NCBI RefSeq assembly: GCF_902499045.1
Contig: NZ_CABVPL010000067.1
Span: 1-32,076, forward strand
DNA: 32,076 nucleotides
Direction of reading: 5' to 3'
From: Burkholderia latens
GTDB lineage: Bacteria > Pseudomonadota > Gammaproteobacteria > Burkholderiales > Burkholderiaceae
Of the stretch, positions 16,001 to 27,000 are shown piece after piece (position 1 is the stretch's first letter; each line of letters begins with the position of its first letter). Made by a program: the position numbers and the translations under genes. A model generated the notes under the pieces. It was not told the origin of the DNA. It did not search any database and saw only the letters and a program-made list of their open reading frames with translations.

Positions 16001-18010
16001 GCCTTTCGGCTTGCCGGTCGAACCCGACGTGTAGATCGCATACGCGGCGTGGCCGGGCAGCACGTCGGGCAGCGCGACGCCGGCGGCTTCGTCGAGCGCG
16101 TCGACCTGGTCCGCACGCCAGATGCGCAGTCCGCGCACGTCGGGCAGCGATCCGGCGCTCGCGCCATCGGTCAGCACGTGCGCGATCCCCGCATCCGCGA
16201 CGATCTGCGCGAGCCGCTCGCGCGGATGGGCCGGATCGAGCGGCACGAACGCGGCGCCCGACTTCAGCACCGCGATCAGCGCGACCAGCAGGTCGACCGA
16301 GCGCTGCAGCGCGACGCCGACGCGCATTTCCGGCCGCACGCCGGCCGCGACGAGGTTGCGCGCGATGCGGGCCGCGCGCGCATCGACCTCGCCGCGCGTC
16401 AGCGCGCGATCGATATCGGCGACGCCGCGTGCGTCGGGCCGCGCGTGCGCATGCGCGGCGATCCGTGCATGCACCGGGACGAACGGCTCCGCTTCGGCCG
16501 CGCCCGCCCGCGCGTTCCATGCGAACAGTTGCGCACGTTCGTCGGCCGGCAGCCAGTCGAGATCGCCGATCGGCAACGCCGGGCGCGCGAGCGCATCGCC
16601 GAGCAGCGTGACGAAGCGGGCGGCGAGCCGCGCGATCGCGTCGGCATCGAACAGATCGAGCGCGTAGATGAACGCGGCGTCGAACGTGCCGTCGGGCGTC
16701 GCCTCGACGGCAAGCGTCAGATCGAATTTCGCGGACGGCGTGCCGGACGGCAGCAACGTCGCCGTTGCCGCGCCAAGCGCCGGCAGCGCGCGGCGTTCGC
16801 CATATGCGGCCATCACCTGGAACAGCGGATGGTGGCTCGCGCTGCGCGGCACGCCGAGCGCGTCGACCACCTGTTCGAACGGCACGTCCTGGTGCATCTG
16901 CGCATCGACGAGCGCGCGCTGCGTACGCGCGACCAGCGCCGCGAAATCGCCGTGCGCGGGCACGTCGACGTCGATCGCGAGCGTGTTCACGAAGAAGCCG
17001 ATCAGCCCGGCGGTTTCCGCGCGCTCGCGGTTCGCGGCCGGCACGCCGACGCAGATCCGCGCGTCGCCGGTCGCGCGCGCGAGCAGCGTGTCGAGCGCCG
17101 CGAGCAGCACTGCGAACGGCGTCGCGCCGGCGGCGGCCGCGAACGCGCGCAGTTGCGCACCGGTGCGCGCGTCGAGAGAAAACACGTGACGCGCGCCGCG
17201 CGCGCTGCGGCGGGCCGGCCGCGCGGCCGCACCGGGCAGCGTGATCACGCCGCGCTGCGGATCGACGCGTTCGCGCCAGAACGCGAGCTGCCGCTCGCGC
17301 TCGCCCGCATCGAGCCAGCGGCGCTGCCACAGCGCGTAGTCCGCATACTGGATCGGCAACGGCGCGAGCGGCACCGGCTCGCCCGAAGCGTAAGCGCGAT
17401 AGAACGCCGCGAGCTCGTACAGCATCACGTCCGACGACCAGCCGTCCGACACGATGTGGTGCACGGTCAGCGCAAGCCAGTGACGGGTCGCGTCGAAGCG
17501 GATCAGATGCGCGCGCATCAGCGGCGCGGTGCCGAGATCGAACGCGTCGGCTTCGTCTGCCGCCGCGACGCTTTCCGCGCGTGCGGCGCGCTCGCCTTCG
17601 GACAGCGCTTCGAGATCGGTCTCGCGCCACGGGCACCGCAGCGGCGGATGGATCGTCTGTGCGACGCCGTCGTCCGCTTCGTCGAACGTCGTGCGCAGCG
17701 CTTCATGACGCGCGATCAGCGCATCGCACGCGAGCCGCAGCGCGTGTGCGTCGAGCGGGCCCGTCAGCGCAAGGCGCTCGGTGATGTGATATGCGCCGGG
17801 CGCATCGATCAGCCGCGCATGCAGCCACAGTCGCGTCTGCGCGAACGACGCCGGCACGCGGTCGCTGCGCGGCGTGCGCGGCGGAATCGGCAGCACGCGA
17901 AAGTCGATGCCGGCCGCACCGAGCTTGTCGAGGAACACCGCGCGCTGCGCGTCGGGCAGTTGCGCGAAACGCGTCGCGAGCGCGAGCCAGTCGGGTTGAG
18001 CCTTCGTCAT
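13001..18010 (-). CDS. orbJ: Ornibactin nonribosomal peptide synthetase, last module (C-A-T-C-T)
   Basis: A 1669-residue NRPS. Domains in order: condensation C1 (about 50-490, HHIVSDG at 184-190); adenylation (about 510-1015, TSGSTGKPKG at 661-670, YGPTE at 801-805, Lys1010); carrier T1 (about 1030-1100, Ser1063 in GGHSL); condensation C2 (about 1125-1560, HHIVSDG at 1258-1264); and a terminal carrier T2 (about 1590-1655, probable Ser1620). The hand-read specificity code is roughly DGEGTGGITK, close to published N5-formyl-hydroxyornithine codes as I recall them. No thioesterase or reductase domain follows. C2 contains an Ala-Ser repeat at 1289-1302 encoded by a hexanucleotide array. The start is 9 bp after the orbI stop, with AAGGA 6 bases before the ATG. 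C2 may release the peptide by joining it to putrescine; that is inference. Confidence 0.95.
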   Translation of the reverse strand: MTKAQPDWLALATRFAQLPDAQRAVFLDKLGAAGIDFRVLPIPPRTPRSDRVPASFAQTRLWLHARLIDAPGAYHITERLALTGPLDAHALRLACDALIARHEALRTTFDEADDGVAQTIHPPLRCPWRETDLEALSEGERAARAESVAAADEADAFDLGTAPLMRAHLIRFDATRHWLALTVHHIVSDGWSSDVMLYELAAFYRAYASGEPVPLAPLPIQYADYALWQRRWLDAGERERQLAFWRERVDPQRGVITLPGAAARPARRSARGARHVFSLDARTGAQLRAFAAAAGATPFAVLLAALDTLLARATGDARICVGVPAANRERAETAGLIGFFVNTLAIDVDVPAHGDFAALVARTQRALVDAQMHQDVPFEQVVDALGVPRSASHHPLFQVMAAYGERRALPALGAATATLLPSGTPSAKFDLTLAVEATPDGTFDAAFIYALDLFDADAIARLAARFVTLLGDALARPALPIGDLDWLPADERAQLFAWNARAGAAEAEPFVPVHARIAAHAHARPDARGVADIDRALTRGEVDARAARIARNLVAAGVRPEMRVGVALQRSVDLLVALIAVLKSGAAFVPLDPAHPRERLAQIVADAGIAHVLTDGASAGSLPDVRGLRIWRADQVDALDEAAGVALPDVLPGHAAYAIYTSGSTGKPKGVIVDHAAFARHCDAIAKRYGATENDVFLLFQSVNFDGAHEGWFSQYLSGAAVSVTADVLWPPAQTCAMMMRDGVTMTYVPPGCAAQLAEWALAHGAPPTLRSLTVGGEATSREAFAMLRRAMPNVRIVNGYGPTETVITPTLWMFRPGDDLAKLGDAAYLPIGTLVGARTAHVLDARLHPLPVGVIGELYLGGEGIGVARGYLDRPALTAERFVPDPYGAPGARLYRTGDLVRRRADGVFDFIGRVDHQVKLRGLRIELGEIEAQLAAHDAVREACAVVHGQGAHAQLVAYVELTADAQATAQPVEAATLDAHLRRTLPDYMVPAQLIVLDALPRNANSKVDRARLPVPVRVERAYEAPHDGDEAALAAIWRDVLNVERVGRGDHFFELGGHSLAAVRVATRVAERLGRDVPVRALFEAPVLAQYARQVADAPRAAHAGAAAPGVAVVKPDAHGVWPLSPAQLGLWFLWRAQPDNAAYNIPVALRVRGPLDVDALRAAFSAAAVAHPALRTRLVMRDGALPGQRIDAHVGVEIPVVDLSAQSDALARAAALTDADALAPFDLAADAPLWRARVLKLGADDHVLSVTIHHIVSDGESIELWLDAVRARYVARVRGEAASSASASASASASASAGNASLVLPAPCRPTRVAYWRDALADLPSSVLPQRADAPAVPQWRAARIAFEFDAALIRAARDTASAAHATLPMLLHAALNTALFRVTGAADQPVGVLASTRELTGDAAHDALGLFINSVVVRTRLDPAARRADLLAQVRDTALAAYAHADVPFADVVAALRAPRAAQANPLFQVMFNYLRPTGAAARDWAGLSLDAFDDVRHRVVFTLELDVIEHPDGRVSAAFSYADELLDDRFVDALVDVYHDEVARFAGAPEAALGTSDALFVAQAATPAGHASHAAESSRVPHTAAALAALWSDTFATAAPAPDADLFEAGASSFDVVRFVDAAARAGHALTVADVFAAPTLAALATRIDAPAEAEQEVRDAR
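14106..14147. repeat. Seven perfect tandem copies of GCCGAT inside orbJ
   Basis: The plus strand reads GCCGAT seven times without interruption, followed by GATGCC. On the coding (minus) strand this gives alternating Ala-Ser codons, residues about 1289-1302 of OrbJ, inside the second condensation domain and shortly after its HHxxxDG motif. The unit length of 6 means that copy changes keep the reading frame. It is the clearest tandem repeat I see in the window. Confidence 0.95.
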
Positions 18011-18019
18011 CCGTCGTCC

Positions 18020-21000
18020 TTATTGGGTTTCCAGTTCGCCGAGCAGCGCGTCGATCGCGCTCGCCGCATCGGTGTCGCCGCGCGCCGCGCACGCCGCATC
18101 GATCGCCTCGGCGCAGCGCGCGAGCGTGCGGGTGTCGAACAGCGTGCGCAGCGGCAGCGCGAGGCCCCAGTGCAGGTTCGCCTGCGCATGGGCCTGCGTC
18201 GCGAGCAGCGAGTGGCCGCCGAGCAGGAAGAAGTCGTCGTCGCGGCCGATCGCATCCACGTGCAGCACGCGCTGCCAGATCGCCGCGAGCGCGCGCTCCG
18301 TGTCGGTCGCGAGTTCGGCGGCCGCGACCGCTTCCCGTACCGGCGCCGGCAACGCATGGCGGTCGCACTTGCCGTTCGGCGTGACCGGCAGCGCGTCGAG
18401 CTCGATCAGCTGCGACGGCACCATGTATGCGGGCAACTGCGCGCGCAGCGCGTCCAGCAGAGCCGCGCGGTCGAGCGGGCCCGCGTCGCCGCGTGCGACA
18501 TAGCCGATCAGCTGTTCGTCGCGCACGATCACGACCGCGTCGTGCACGCCCGGCGCCGCGCGCAGCAGCGCCTCGATCTCGCCGGGCTCGATCCGCTGCC
18601 CGCGCAGCTTCACCTGCGTGTCGACGCGGCCGAGATAGTCGAGCGCGCCGTCCGCGCGGCGACGCGCGAGGTCGCCGGTGCGGTACATGCGCGCGCCTGG
18701 CACGAACGGATCGGGCACGAAACGCTCGGCGGTCAGCGCCGGGCGGCCGAGGTAGCCGCGCGCGAGGCCCGCGCCCGCGAGATACAGCTCGCCTGTCGCG
18801 CCGGCCGGCACCGGCTGCCAGGCCGCGTCGAGCACGTGCAGTTGCAGGTTCGCGATCGGATGGCCGATCGGCACCGCGACGGCATTCGCATCGTCGGCGC
18901 CGCAGGTCCAGTGCGACACGTCGATCGCGGCTTCGGTCGGCCCGTACAGGTTCACGAGCGTCGCGTTCGGCAACAGCCGCGCGACCTTCGCGACGAGTTC
19001 GGGCGCGAGCGCCTCGCCGCTCGCGACGATCAGGCGCACGCTGTCGCATTGCGCGGCCGCCGAGAAATCGTCGAGATACGCGGCGAACGCGGCGAGCATC
19101 GACGGCACGAAATGCAGCACCGTCACGCCGTGCGCGTGGATCGCGGCCGCGAGGCGCGCCGGGTCGCGGTGGTCGCCCGGCGCGGCGATCGCAAGCTTCG
19201 CGCCGATCGCGAGCGGCCACACGAATTCCCACACCGACACGTCGAAGCCGAACGGCGTCTTGTGCAGCACGACGTCGTCGCGCGTGAGCCGGTACGCGTG
19301 CTGCATCCACGCGATCCGGTTCGCGAGCGCGCCGTGCGAGTTGCCGGCGCCCTTCGGCTTGCCGGTCGAGCCGGACGTGTAGATCAGGTACGCGAGCTGC
19401 GCGTCGTCGACGATGTCGGCCGCGGTGTCGGCGGCGCTCGTGTCCGCTGCGTCGGCGAGCAGATCGGCGAGCGTCAGCAGTTGCGTCGTCGCGTCGTCGC
19501 CGAGCGCGGCCTCGACTTGCGCGCGCAGATGCGGTTGCGTGATCGCGACCGCCGGCCGCGCATCGCGCAGCAGATACGCGATGCGCTCGGCCGGATAGTC
19601 GGGATCGACCGGCAGGTACGCGGCGCCGGCCTTCAGCACGCCGACGAGCGCCGTCACCATGTCGAACGAGCGCTCGACGCACAACGCGACGGGCGTGTCG
19701 GGCTTCACGCCGCGCCGGCGCAATGCGGCGGCCACGCGCGTGGTGTCCCGGTCGAGTTCGCGATAGGTCGCGCGCCGGACGTTGCCGTCGGCGTCCGCCA
19801 GCTCGAGCGCGATCGCATCGGGCGTCGCTTGCACGGCTTGTGCGAATTGCAGATGCAGCGGCTGCCGTTGTGCGGCCGGCCACGTCCGCGCGCTGTCCTG
19901 CGCACGCGCGAGTGCGTCGCGCGTCGCTTCGTCGGCGATCGACAGCGCGCCGAGCCGCGCGTCCGGCGTGCGGGCCAGCGCATCGAGCGCGCACGCGAAC
20001 GCGCGGTGCCACGTCTCGACCTGGCGCGCGTCGACGCGCGCGGTGTCGTAGCCGTAGTCGATCGTCAGCTCGGTGCCGCTTTCGATCACGAGCGTCAGCG
20101 CGAAATCGGTCGCTTCGATGCTGCGCACGTCGCTGAGCGCGAGCGCGCGCGGATCGGCGTCGCGCGCCGTCGCGTCGACCGGATAGTTCTCGAACACGAC
20201 GAGCGTGTCGAACAATGCGCCGCCGGAGCCACGCGCCCAGCGCTGGATGTCCGCAAGCGGCGTATGCGCATGTTCGGCCGCGGCCGCGTTCTCGCGCTGC
20301 AGCGTCTGCAGCCAGTCGGCTGCGCGCTGCTGCGGCCCGGGCGCCGTGATCACCGGCAGCGTGTTGATGAAGAGGCCGAGCACCGTGTCGACGTCCGCGA
20401 GCGCATCGGGACGGCCCGCGACGGTCGCGCCGAACGCGACGGCCGGCTGATGCGTCATCCGCTGCAGCGCCAGCGCCCACGCGCCCTGCACCAGCGTGTT
20501 GACGGTCAGTTTCAGCGCGCGCGCCGTCTGCGCGACGCGCGCCATCGCATCCGCGCCGATCGTCGCGCGCCACGTGACCATTTCGGCGTCCGCACGGTCG
20601 GCCGCGCGCTCGGCGATCAGCGTCGGCGCGTCGAGGCGCGCGAGCCGTTCGGTCCAGAAGCGCTCGTCCGCGTCGCGGTCGCGCGTGCCGAGCCATTCGA
20701 TGAAGTCGCGATAGCGCAGCGCCGGGCGGCTCGCGAACGGCGACACCGCATCGGGATCGCGATAGTCGCGCAGCACGTCGGCGAGCAGCCGCGCGGTGCT
20801 CCAGCCGTCGAGCAGCACGTGGTGGCGCGTCCACACGACGCGCCACGCGTCGTCGGTCACGCGGATCAGCGTGAGCCGCATCAGCGGCGGCTCGCGCCAG
20901 TCGAAGCCGCGCGCGCGGTCGGCCGCGAGCCACGCGTCGAAATCGCGCTCCAGCGTGTCGCCGCGCGTGCGCCAGTCGAGCTGCTCGACCGGCATCCGCG

Positions 21001-24000
21001 CATGGCGATGCACGCATTGCAGCGGCGCGGCCCCGTCCGGCATCACGCTGGTGCGAAGGATGTCGTGGCGTGCGACCGATGCGGCGAACGCGGCCGCGAG
21101 CCGGTCGGCGTCGAGCGCGGTCGCGGTCGCGACGAGCTGGTTCACGTAGCTCGCGTGGCCGGGCGCGAACAGCGCATGAAACAGGATCCCCTGCTGCATC
21201 GGCGACAGCGGATACACATCGTCGATCGCGCGCCAGTCGAGCGGCGCGCGCTCGATCGCGGCCTGCGTGAGGCCGGCTGCCTGCGCGAGCGGAAAATCGC
21301 CCGGCGTCGCACCGCCGCCGCGATGCGCGAGGCGCGACGCGCACGCGTCGGCGAGCTCGCGCAGCGCGGTTGCGAAGCGTTGCGCGAACGCATCGATCGT
21401 CGCGCGTTCGAACTGCGGCGCACCGTACACCCAGTGAACTTTCAGCGTGCGCGTGCCGTCGCGGTCGGTATCGAGATATGCATGGATCGCGAGCGTGTTG
21501 CCGAGCGGCCCTTGCGGGTCGCGTTCGATGCCGGTGCCGCCGAAGCGCGGCACGAGCGTCGCGTCGCGCGGTGCATCGAGCTGGCCGAGATAGTTGAACG
21601 TGACGCGCGGACGCGGCACCGCGGCCAGCGCCGCGCGCGTCGCCGCGTCGCCGTAGTGCGCGAGCACGCCGAAGCCGAGCCCCTTGTGCGGCACCGCGCG
21701 CAGCGTGTCCTTGACCGCGCACAGCGTGTCGCGCGCGGTGGCTTCGACCGGCAGCGTGACCGGATAGTGGCTCGTCAGCCAGCCGATCGTGCGGCTTGCG
21801 TCCGCATCGTCGAACAGTGCCTCTCGGCCGTGCCCTTCGAGTTCGACGCGGCACGATGCGGCGCCGTCGTCACCGGTCAGCGCCAACGCGAGCGCGGCGG
21901 CGAGCAGTTCGATCGTCTGCGTGCGGTACGCGGCATGCGCGTCGGCGAGCGCGGCGCGGGTCAGCGCCGCATCGATCGTCTGCACGACGACGGCCGCATC
22001 GGCGTTCGTCGCCGCTGCGTCCGGATGATCGGGCACGATGTCGCCGCCGTGCGCCATGCCGGCCCAGTATGCGACTTCGGCGGCGAACGGCGATGCCGGC
22101 TCGGTGGCAGCGCGCGCGAGGCGAGCCGCCCACGCATCCGCGCGCAGGCCCGGCTGCGACAGGCGCACCGGCGTGCGTTCGGATGCGGCGCGATATGCGG
22201 CGTCCAGGTCGTCGAGCAGGATGCGCCACGACACGCCGTCGACGATCGCGTGGTGAATCGCCAGATACAGCTGCGTCGAACCGTCCGGCAGCCGCGCCGC
22301 GCACGCGCAGGCGAGCGGCCCGCGGCCAAGATCGAGGCGGCGCTGCACTGCGTCGAAGCGTGCGATCGCATCCGCTTCGTCGCGTGCGGCGACTTCGACG
22401 AACGGCAGCGCGTCGTACGGCTCGGCGGCGTCGTTCGCGCGCCATTTCCCGTCCGCGCCGCGCGCGAAACGCTGACGGAACGCGTCGTGATGCGTCAGCA
22501 ATGCAGCGAATGCACGCGCGAACGCATCGGCGTCGAACGGGCCGCGCACGTCGAACGCGACCGACTGGTTCCAGTGGCCGGGATGCGGCACGTCGAGCGC
22601 GAAGAAGCGCTGCTGCGCGGGTGTCAGCAGCGCGCCGGCAGCCGCTGCGGGCCGGGCCGGCGCGCTCGCTTCGGCAGTCGCGGCCGGCGCGGCAGCGGCG
22701 GCGGCGACGCCGTCGGTCTTCGCGACGTGCGCGAGTTCGGCAACCGTCGGGCTGTCGAACAGCTGCTTCGGCGTGAAACGCACGCCGCGCTTGCGCGCGC
22801 GTGCGATCACCTGCAGCACGAGGATCGAATCGCCGCCGAGTTCGAAGAAGTTGTCGTCGCGGCCGACGTGCGGCGCCTTCAGCACCGCTTGCCAGACTTC
22901 CGCGAGCGCCGTTTCGACCGCGCCGCGCGGCGCGTCGCCCGCAGCCGCGGCCACCGGCGCGACGGCCAGCTCGCGCAGCGCCGCGCGATCGACCTTGCCG
23001 TTCGCGGTGACAGGCAGGCGCGCGAGCGCGACGAACTGCGCGGGCACCATGTAATCGGGCAGCGTGGCGCCGAGCGCCGCGCGCACGGCGGCTTCGTCGA
23101 AGGCCGCGCCGTCGCGCATCACGACGAACGCCGCGAGCCGCGTGCGGCCGTCGGTTTCGATCGCGAGCGTCTCGGCCTGCGCGATCGGTGCGGCCGCGCG
23201 CACCGCCGCGCTGACCTCGCCCGGTTCGACGCGATAGCCGCGAATCTTCACCTGATCGTCGATGCGGCCGACGAACGCCAGACGGCCGTCCGCGCGCAGC
23301 CGCACACGGTCGCCGGTGCGATACAGGCGCGCGCCCGGCGTGAACGGATCGGGCACGAAGCGCTCGGCGGTCTGCGCGGGCCGGTTCAGGTAGCCGCGCG
23401 CGACGCCCGGGCCGCCGAGATACAGCTCGCCCGTCGCACCGGCGGGCACGCACGCGCCGAACGCGTCGAGCACCAACGCGCGCGCATTCGGCAGCGGCAC
23501 GCCAAGCGGCACGCCGCTTGCGGCGTCGCGCGCGCCGGCGGCGATCGATGCGGTGTCGCACGCGATCGCGCCGACGGTCGCCTCGGTCGGCCCGTAATGG
23601 TTGATCACGCGGCAGGCCGGCGCGAGCGCGGCAATGCGCGCGACGAGCGCCCACGTGAGCGTTTCGCCGCCGGTCACGAGCGCGTGGCGCGGCAGCACGT
23701 CGGCCGGCACGCGCGCGTCGAGCAGCGCCTGCAGGTGGCTCGGCACGATCTTCAGCACGCCGACATCGCGGCTGCGCATTTCCTCCGCGAACAGGTCCGG
23801 ATCGAACGCACACGCGGCCGGCAGCAAATGTAGCGTGCGGCCCGCGCACAGCGCGCCGAACAGGGTCGTGTGGCCGAGGTCGGCCGCGACGGTCGACACC
23901 ATCGCGAACGACGCGTCCGGTGCGAACGCGAGTTCGTCGAGCATGCCCTGCACGTAATCGGCCAGCGCGCCGTGCGACACGACGACGCCCTTCGGCGTGC

Positions 24001-27000
24001 CGGTCGACCCCGACGTGTAGATCAGATAGGCGCCCTGCTCCGGATGCGGCGCGACGCGCACGCCGGCCGCATGCGCGACCGTCGCGTCCTGCGCGAGCGT
24101 GTCGACGTCGAGCGGCTGCGCATCGCTGCCCGCCGGCCACGCGGCCATATCGGCGACGAGCGCCCAGCGCGCGCCGCAATCGGCGGCCGCGGCCGCCAGA
24201 CGGGCGGCCGGCTGCGCCGGATCGAGCAGCACGGCGAGCGCACCGGCCTTCAGCGCGCCGAGCAAACCGACGACGAAGCGAACCGAACGTTCGGCGCAGA
24301 CGATCACCGGCGCTTCGGCCGTCGCGCCGCGCAGTGCGAGCGCGTGCGCGATCCGGTTCGACGCGTCGTCGAGTTCGGCGAACGTCAGCGATGCCGACGC
24401 ATCGGCGAGTGCAACCCGATGCGGATACGCAGCCGCCTGACGCGCGAACGCGGCGACGATGTCGGCGTGCTCGACGTGCAGCGCGCGGCCGTCGCGCGGC
24501 TGGCGCGTGGCCGGCGACGCGTCGCAACTCAGCGCGGCCGTCGTGCAGTGCGGCGCGTGGGCGGCGGACGCGACGAGTGCCGCATAGCTGTCGAGCCATG
24601 CGCGCGCGGTATCGTCATCGATGCAGTCGGTTGCATAGGCGGCGACGAGCTCGATCCCGCTCGCGTCGTCGGTGAAGTCCAGCGCGAAGTCGAAGCGGGC
24701 AGCGAGATCGGGGCCGGGCGTCGCGACGGCCGTCGCACCCGGCAGCACGCTGTCGTGCCGCGCGTCGAACTGCTGTGCGAACTTCACGCGCAGCCATTCG
24801 TCGCCGCGCTTCACAGGCGGCTTCACCGCATCGACGACGCGCTCGAACGGCACGTCCTGATGCGCGACCGCGTCGAGCGCCGCCGTGCGTGCCGCATCGA
24901 CCAGCGCGCGGAACGGCAGCGTCGGCGCGACGCGCACGCGCAGCGCCACCGTGTTCAGGAACAGGCCGAGCAGCGCGCGCGTTTCCGGGCGCTGGCGATG
25001 CGCGACCGGCACCGCGACGACGATGTCCGTTTCGCCGGTCACACGCGACAGCCACGCGTCGAGCGCGGCGAGCAGCACCGTGAAGACCGTCGCCTGCGCG
25101 TCACGGGCGAGACGCCGCACGTCGGCCGCGACCGCGTCGGGCAAGCGCACCGACATGCGCGCGCCATGCAGCGAGCGCGTCGCGCCGGGCTGGCGGTCGA
25201 CCGGCAGCGCGAGCGGGCCCGGCACGTCGCGCAATGCGCCGCGCCAGTAATCGAGCTGACGCTCGCCCTCGCCGCCGGCGAGCATGTCGCGCTGCCAGTC
25301 CGCGTAGTCCGCGTACTGGATCGGCAGCGCCGGCAGCGCCGGCTCGCGCCCTTGCGCATACGCACAATACGCGGCCGACAGTTCGTCGAACGCGCAGCGC
25401 GAGCTCCAGCCGTCGGTAATCGCGTGATGCGCGGTCAGCAGCAGCCGATGGCGGTCGTCGGCGAGCACGACGAGCGTCGCGCGCAGCAGCGGCCCGCGCG
25501 ACAGATCGAACGGCGCCCCCGCATCGCGTTCTGCAATGCGCGCGGCTTGCGCATCGCGTGCGGCCGTCGGCTGGTCGCGCAGGTCGACCGTCGCGATCGC
25601 AACCGGCAGATGCGCGTGGATGCGCTGCATCACGACGCCGTCGTCGTTGTCGACGAGCGTCGTGCGCCACGCGTCGTGCCGCTCGATCACGTGATCGAGC
25701 GCCCGTTGCAGCGCGGCGCGGTCGAGCGCGCCGTCGATCGTCCAGTGCGCGGCGATGTGATACGCGGCGCTCGCATCGCGCGTTTGCGCGAGCACCCAGA
25801 AGCGTTGCTGCGCGAGCGACGCCGCGCGATCGACATGCGGCGCATTCGATGCCGCGGCATCGGCCGGCGCCCGGCGTGCCGGAATCGCGGCCAGCGGCTC
25901 GCCGGTTTCGCGTTCCGCCCGATCGACGTGCGCGGCCAGTTCGGCCAGCGCCGGATCGGCGAACAGCATGTCGAGGCGCAGGTTCACGCGCAGCGCGGCG
26001 CGGATCGCGGCCTGCAGCTGCATCACGGCGAGCGAATCGGCGCCCAGCGCGAAGAAGCGATCGTCGCGCGACGGCGTCGTATCGAGGCCGAGCAGCGTTT
26101 GCCAGAAGCCGGCGATCTGCTGTTCGGCCGGCGTACGCGGCGCGTCGCCCGCGGCTTGTTCGCCCTCGCGCGCGGCGGCGATGCGCTCGCGCAGCGCCGC
26201 GCGGTCGATCTTGCCGTTCAGCGTATACGGCAGCGCGTCGCAGCGCACGAACCGGTGCGGCTGCCATGCGGCGGGCAGCTGCGCGCCCACGTGCGCCTTC
26301 AGCGCTGCATCGTCGGCTGCCGCGCGCAGCGCGACGCATGCGATCAATCGCGTCGGCCCGTTCCCCGTTTCGGCGATCACGGCCGCATCGGCCACCGCCG
26401 GATGCGTGCGCAGGCATGCGGCGATTTCCGCGGGCTCGACGCGCACGCCGCGCACCTGCACCTGATCGTCGAGCCGGCCGAGATAGTCGAATGCGCCGTC
26501 GGCGCGCAGCCGCGCGAGGTCGCCGGTGCGGTACACGCGCGCGCCGGGCTCGCCGTCGGCATCGGGAATGAAGCGTTCGGCCGTCAGCGCCGGGCGGCCG
26601 TGATAGCCGCGTGCGATACATGCGCCGCCGAGCAACAGCTCGCCGCCGTCGCCCGTCTCGCCCGATGCGCGTTGCGCGTCGCGATCGATGCGCGCGACGC
26701 GCGGGCCGATCACGCGGCCGATCGGCAGCGACGCATACGCATCGTCCGCGGCCAGCACCGGCGTCTCGCCCGGCTCGACCGGCCACAGCATCGGCGAGAT
26801 CACGGCCTCGGTCGGCCCGTAGCCGTTGATCAGGCGTACCGACGGGAACGTGCGTCGCACGAACTCGAACGCCTGCTGCGGCAGCGCTTCGCCGCCGAAC
26901 GCAAGCACGCGCAACGCAGGCGGCACACCATCGCGCGCGGCCACCGCCGCGAATTCGCGCAGATACGCCGGCGGAAACGCGGCGACGTTGACCGACTCGC

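Noticed and set aside
14234-23833. A 3199-codon open frame on the plus strand, antisense to orbI and orbJ.
   Set aside because: It is a by-product of high-GC codon use: stop-free antisense frames are common opposite long GC-rich genes. Its translation is Arg/Ala-rich with no domain motifs, whereas the minus strand encodes clear NRPS domains throughout.
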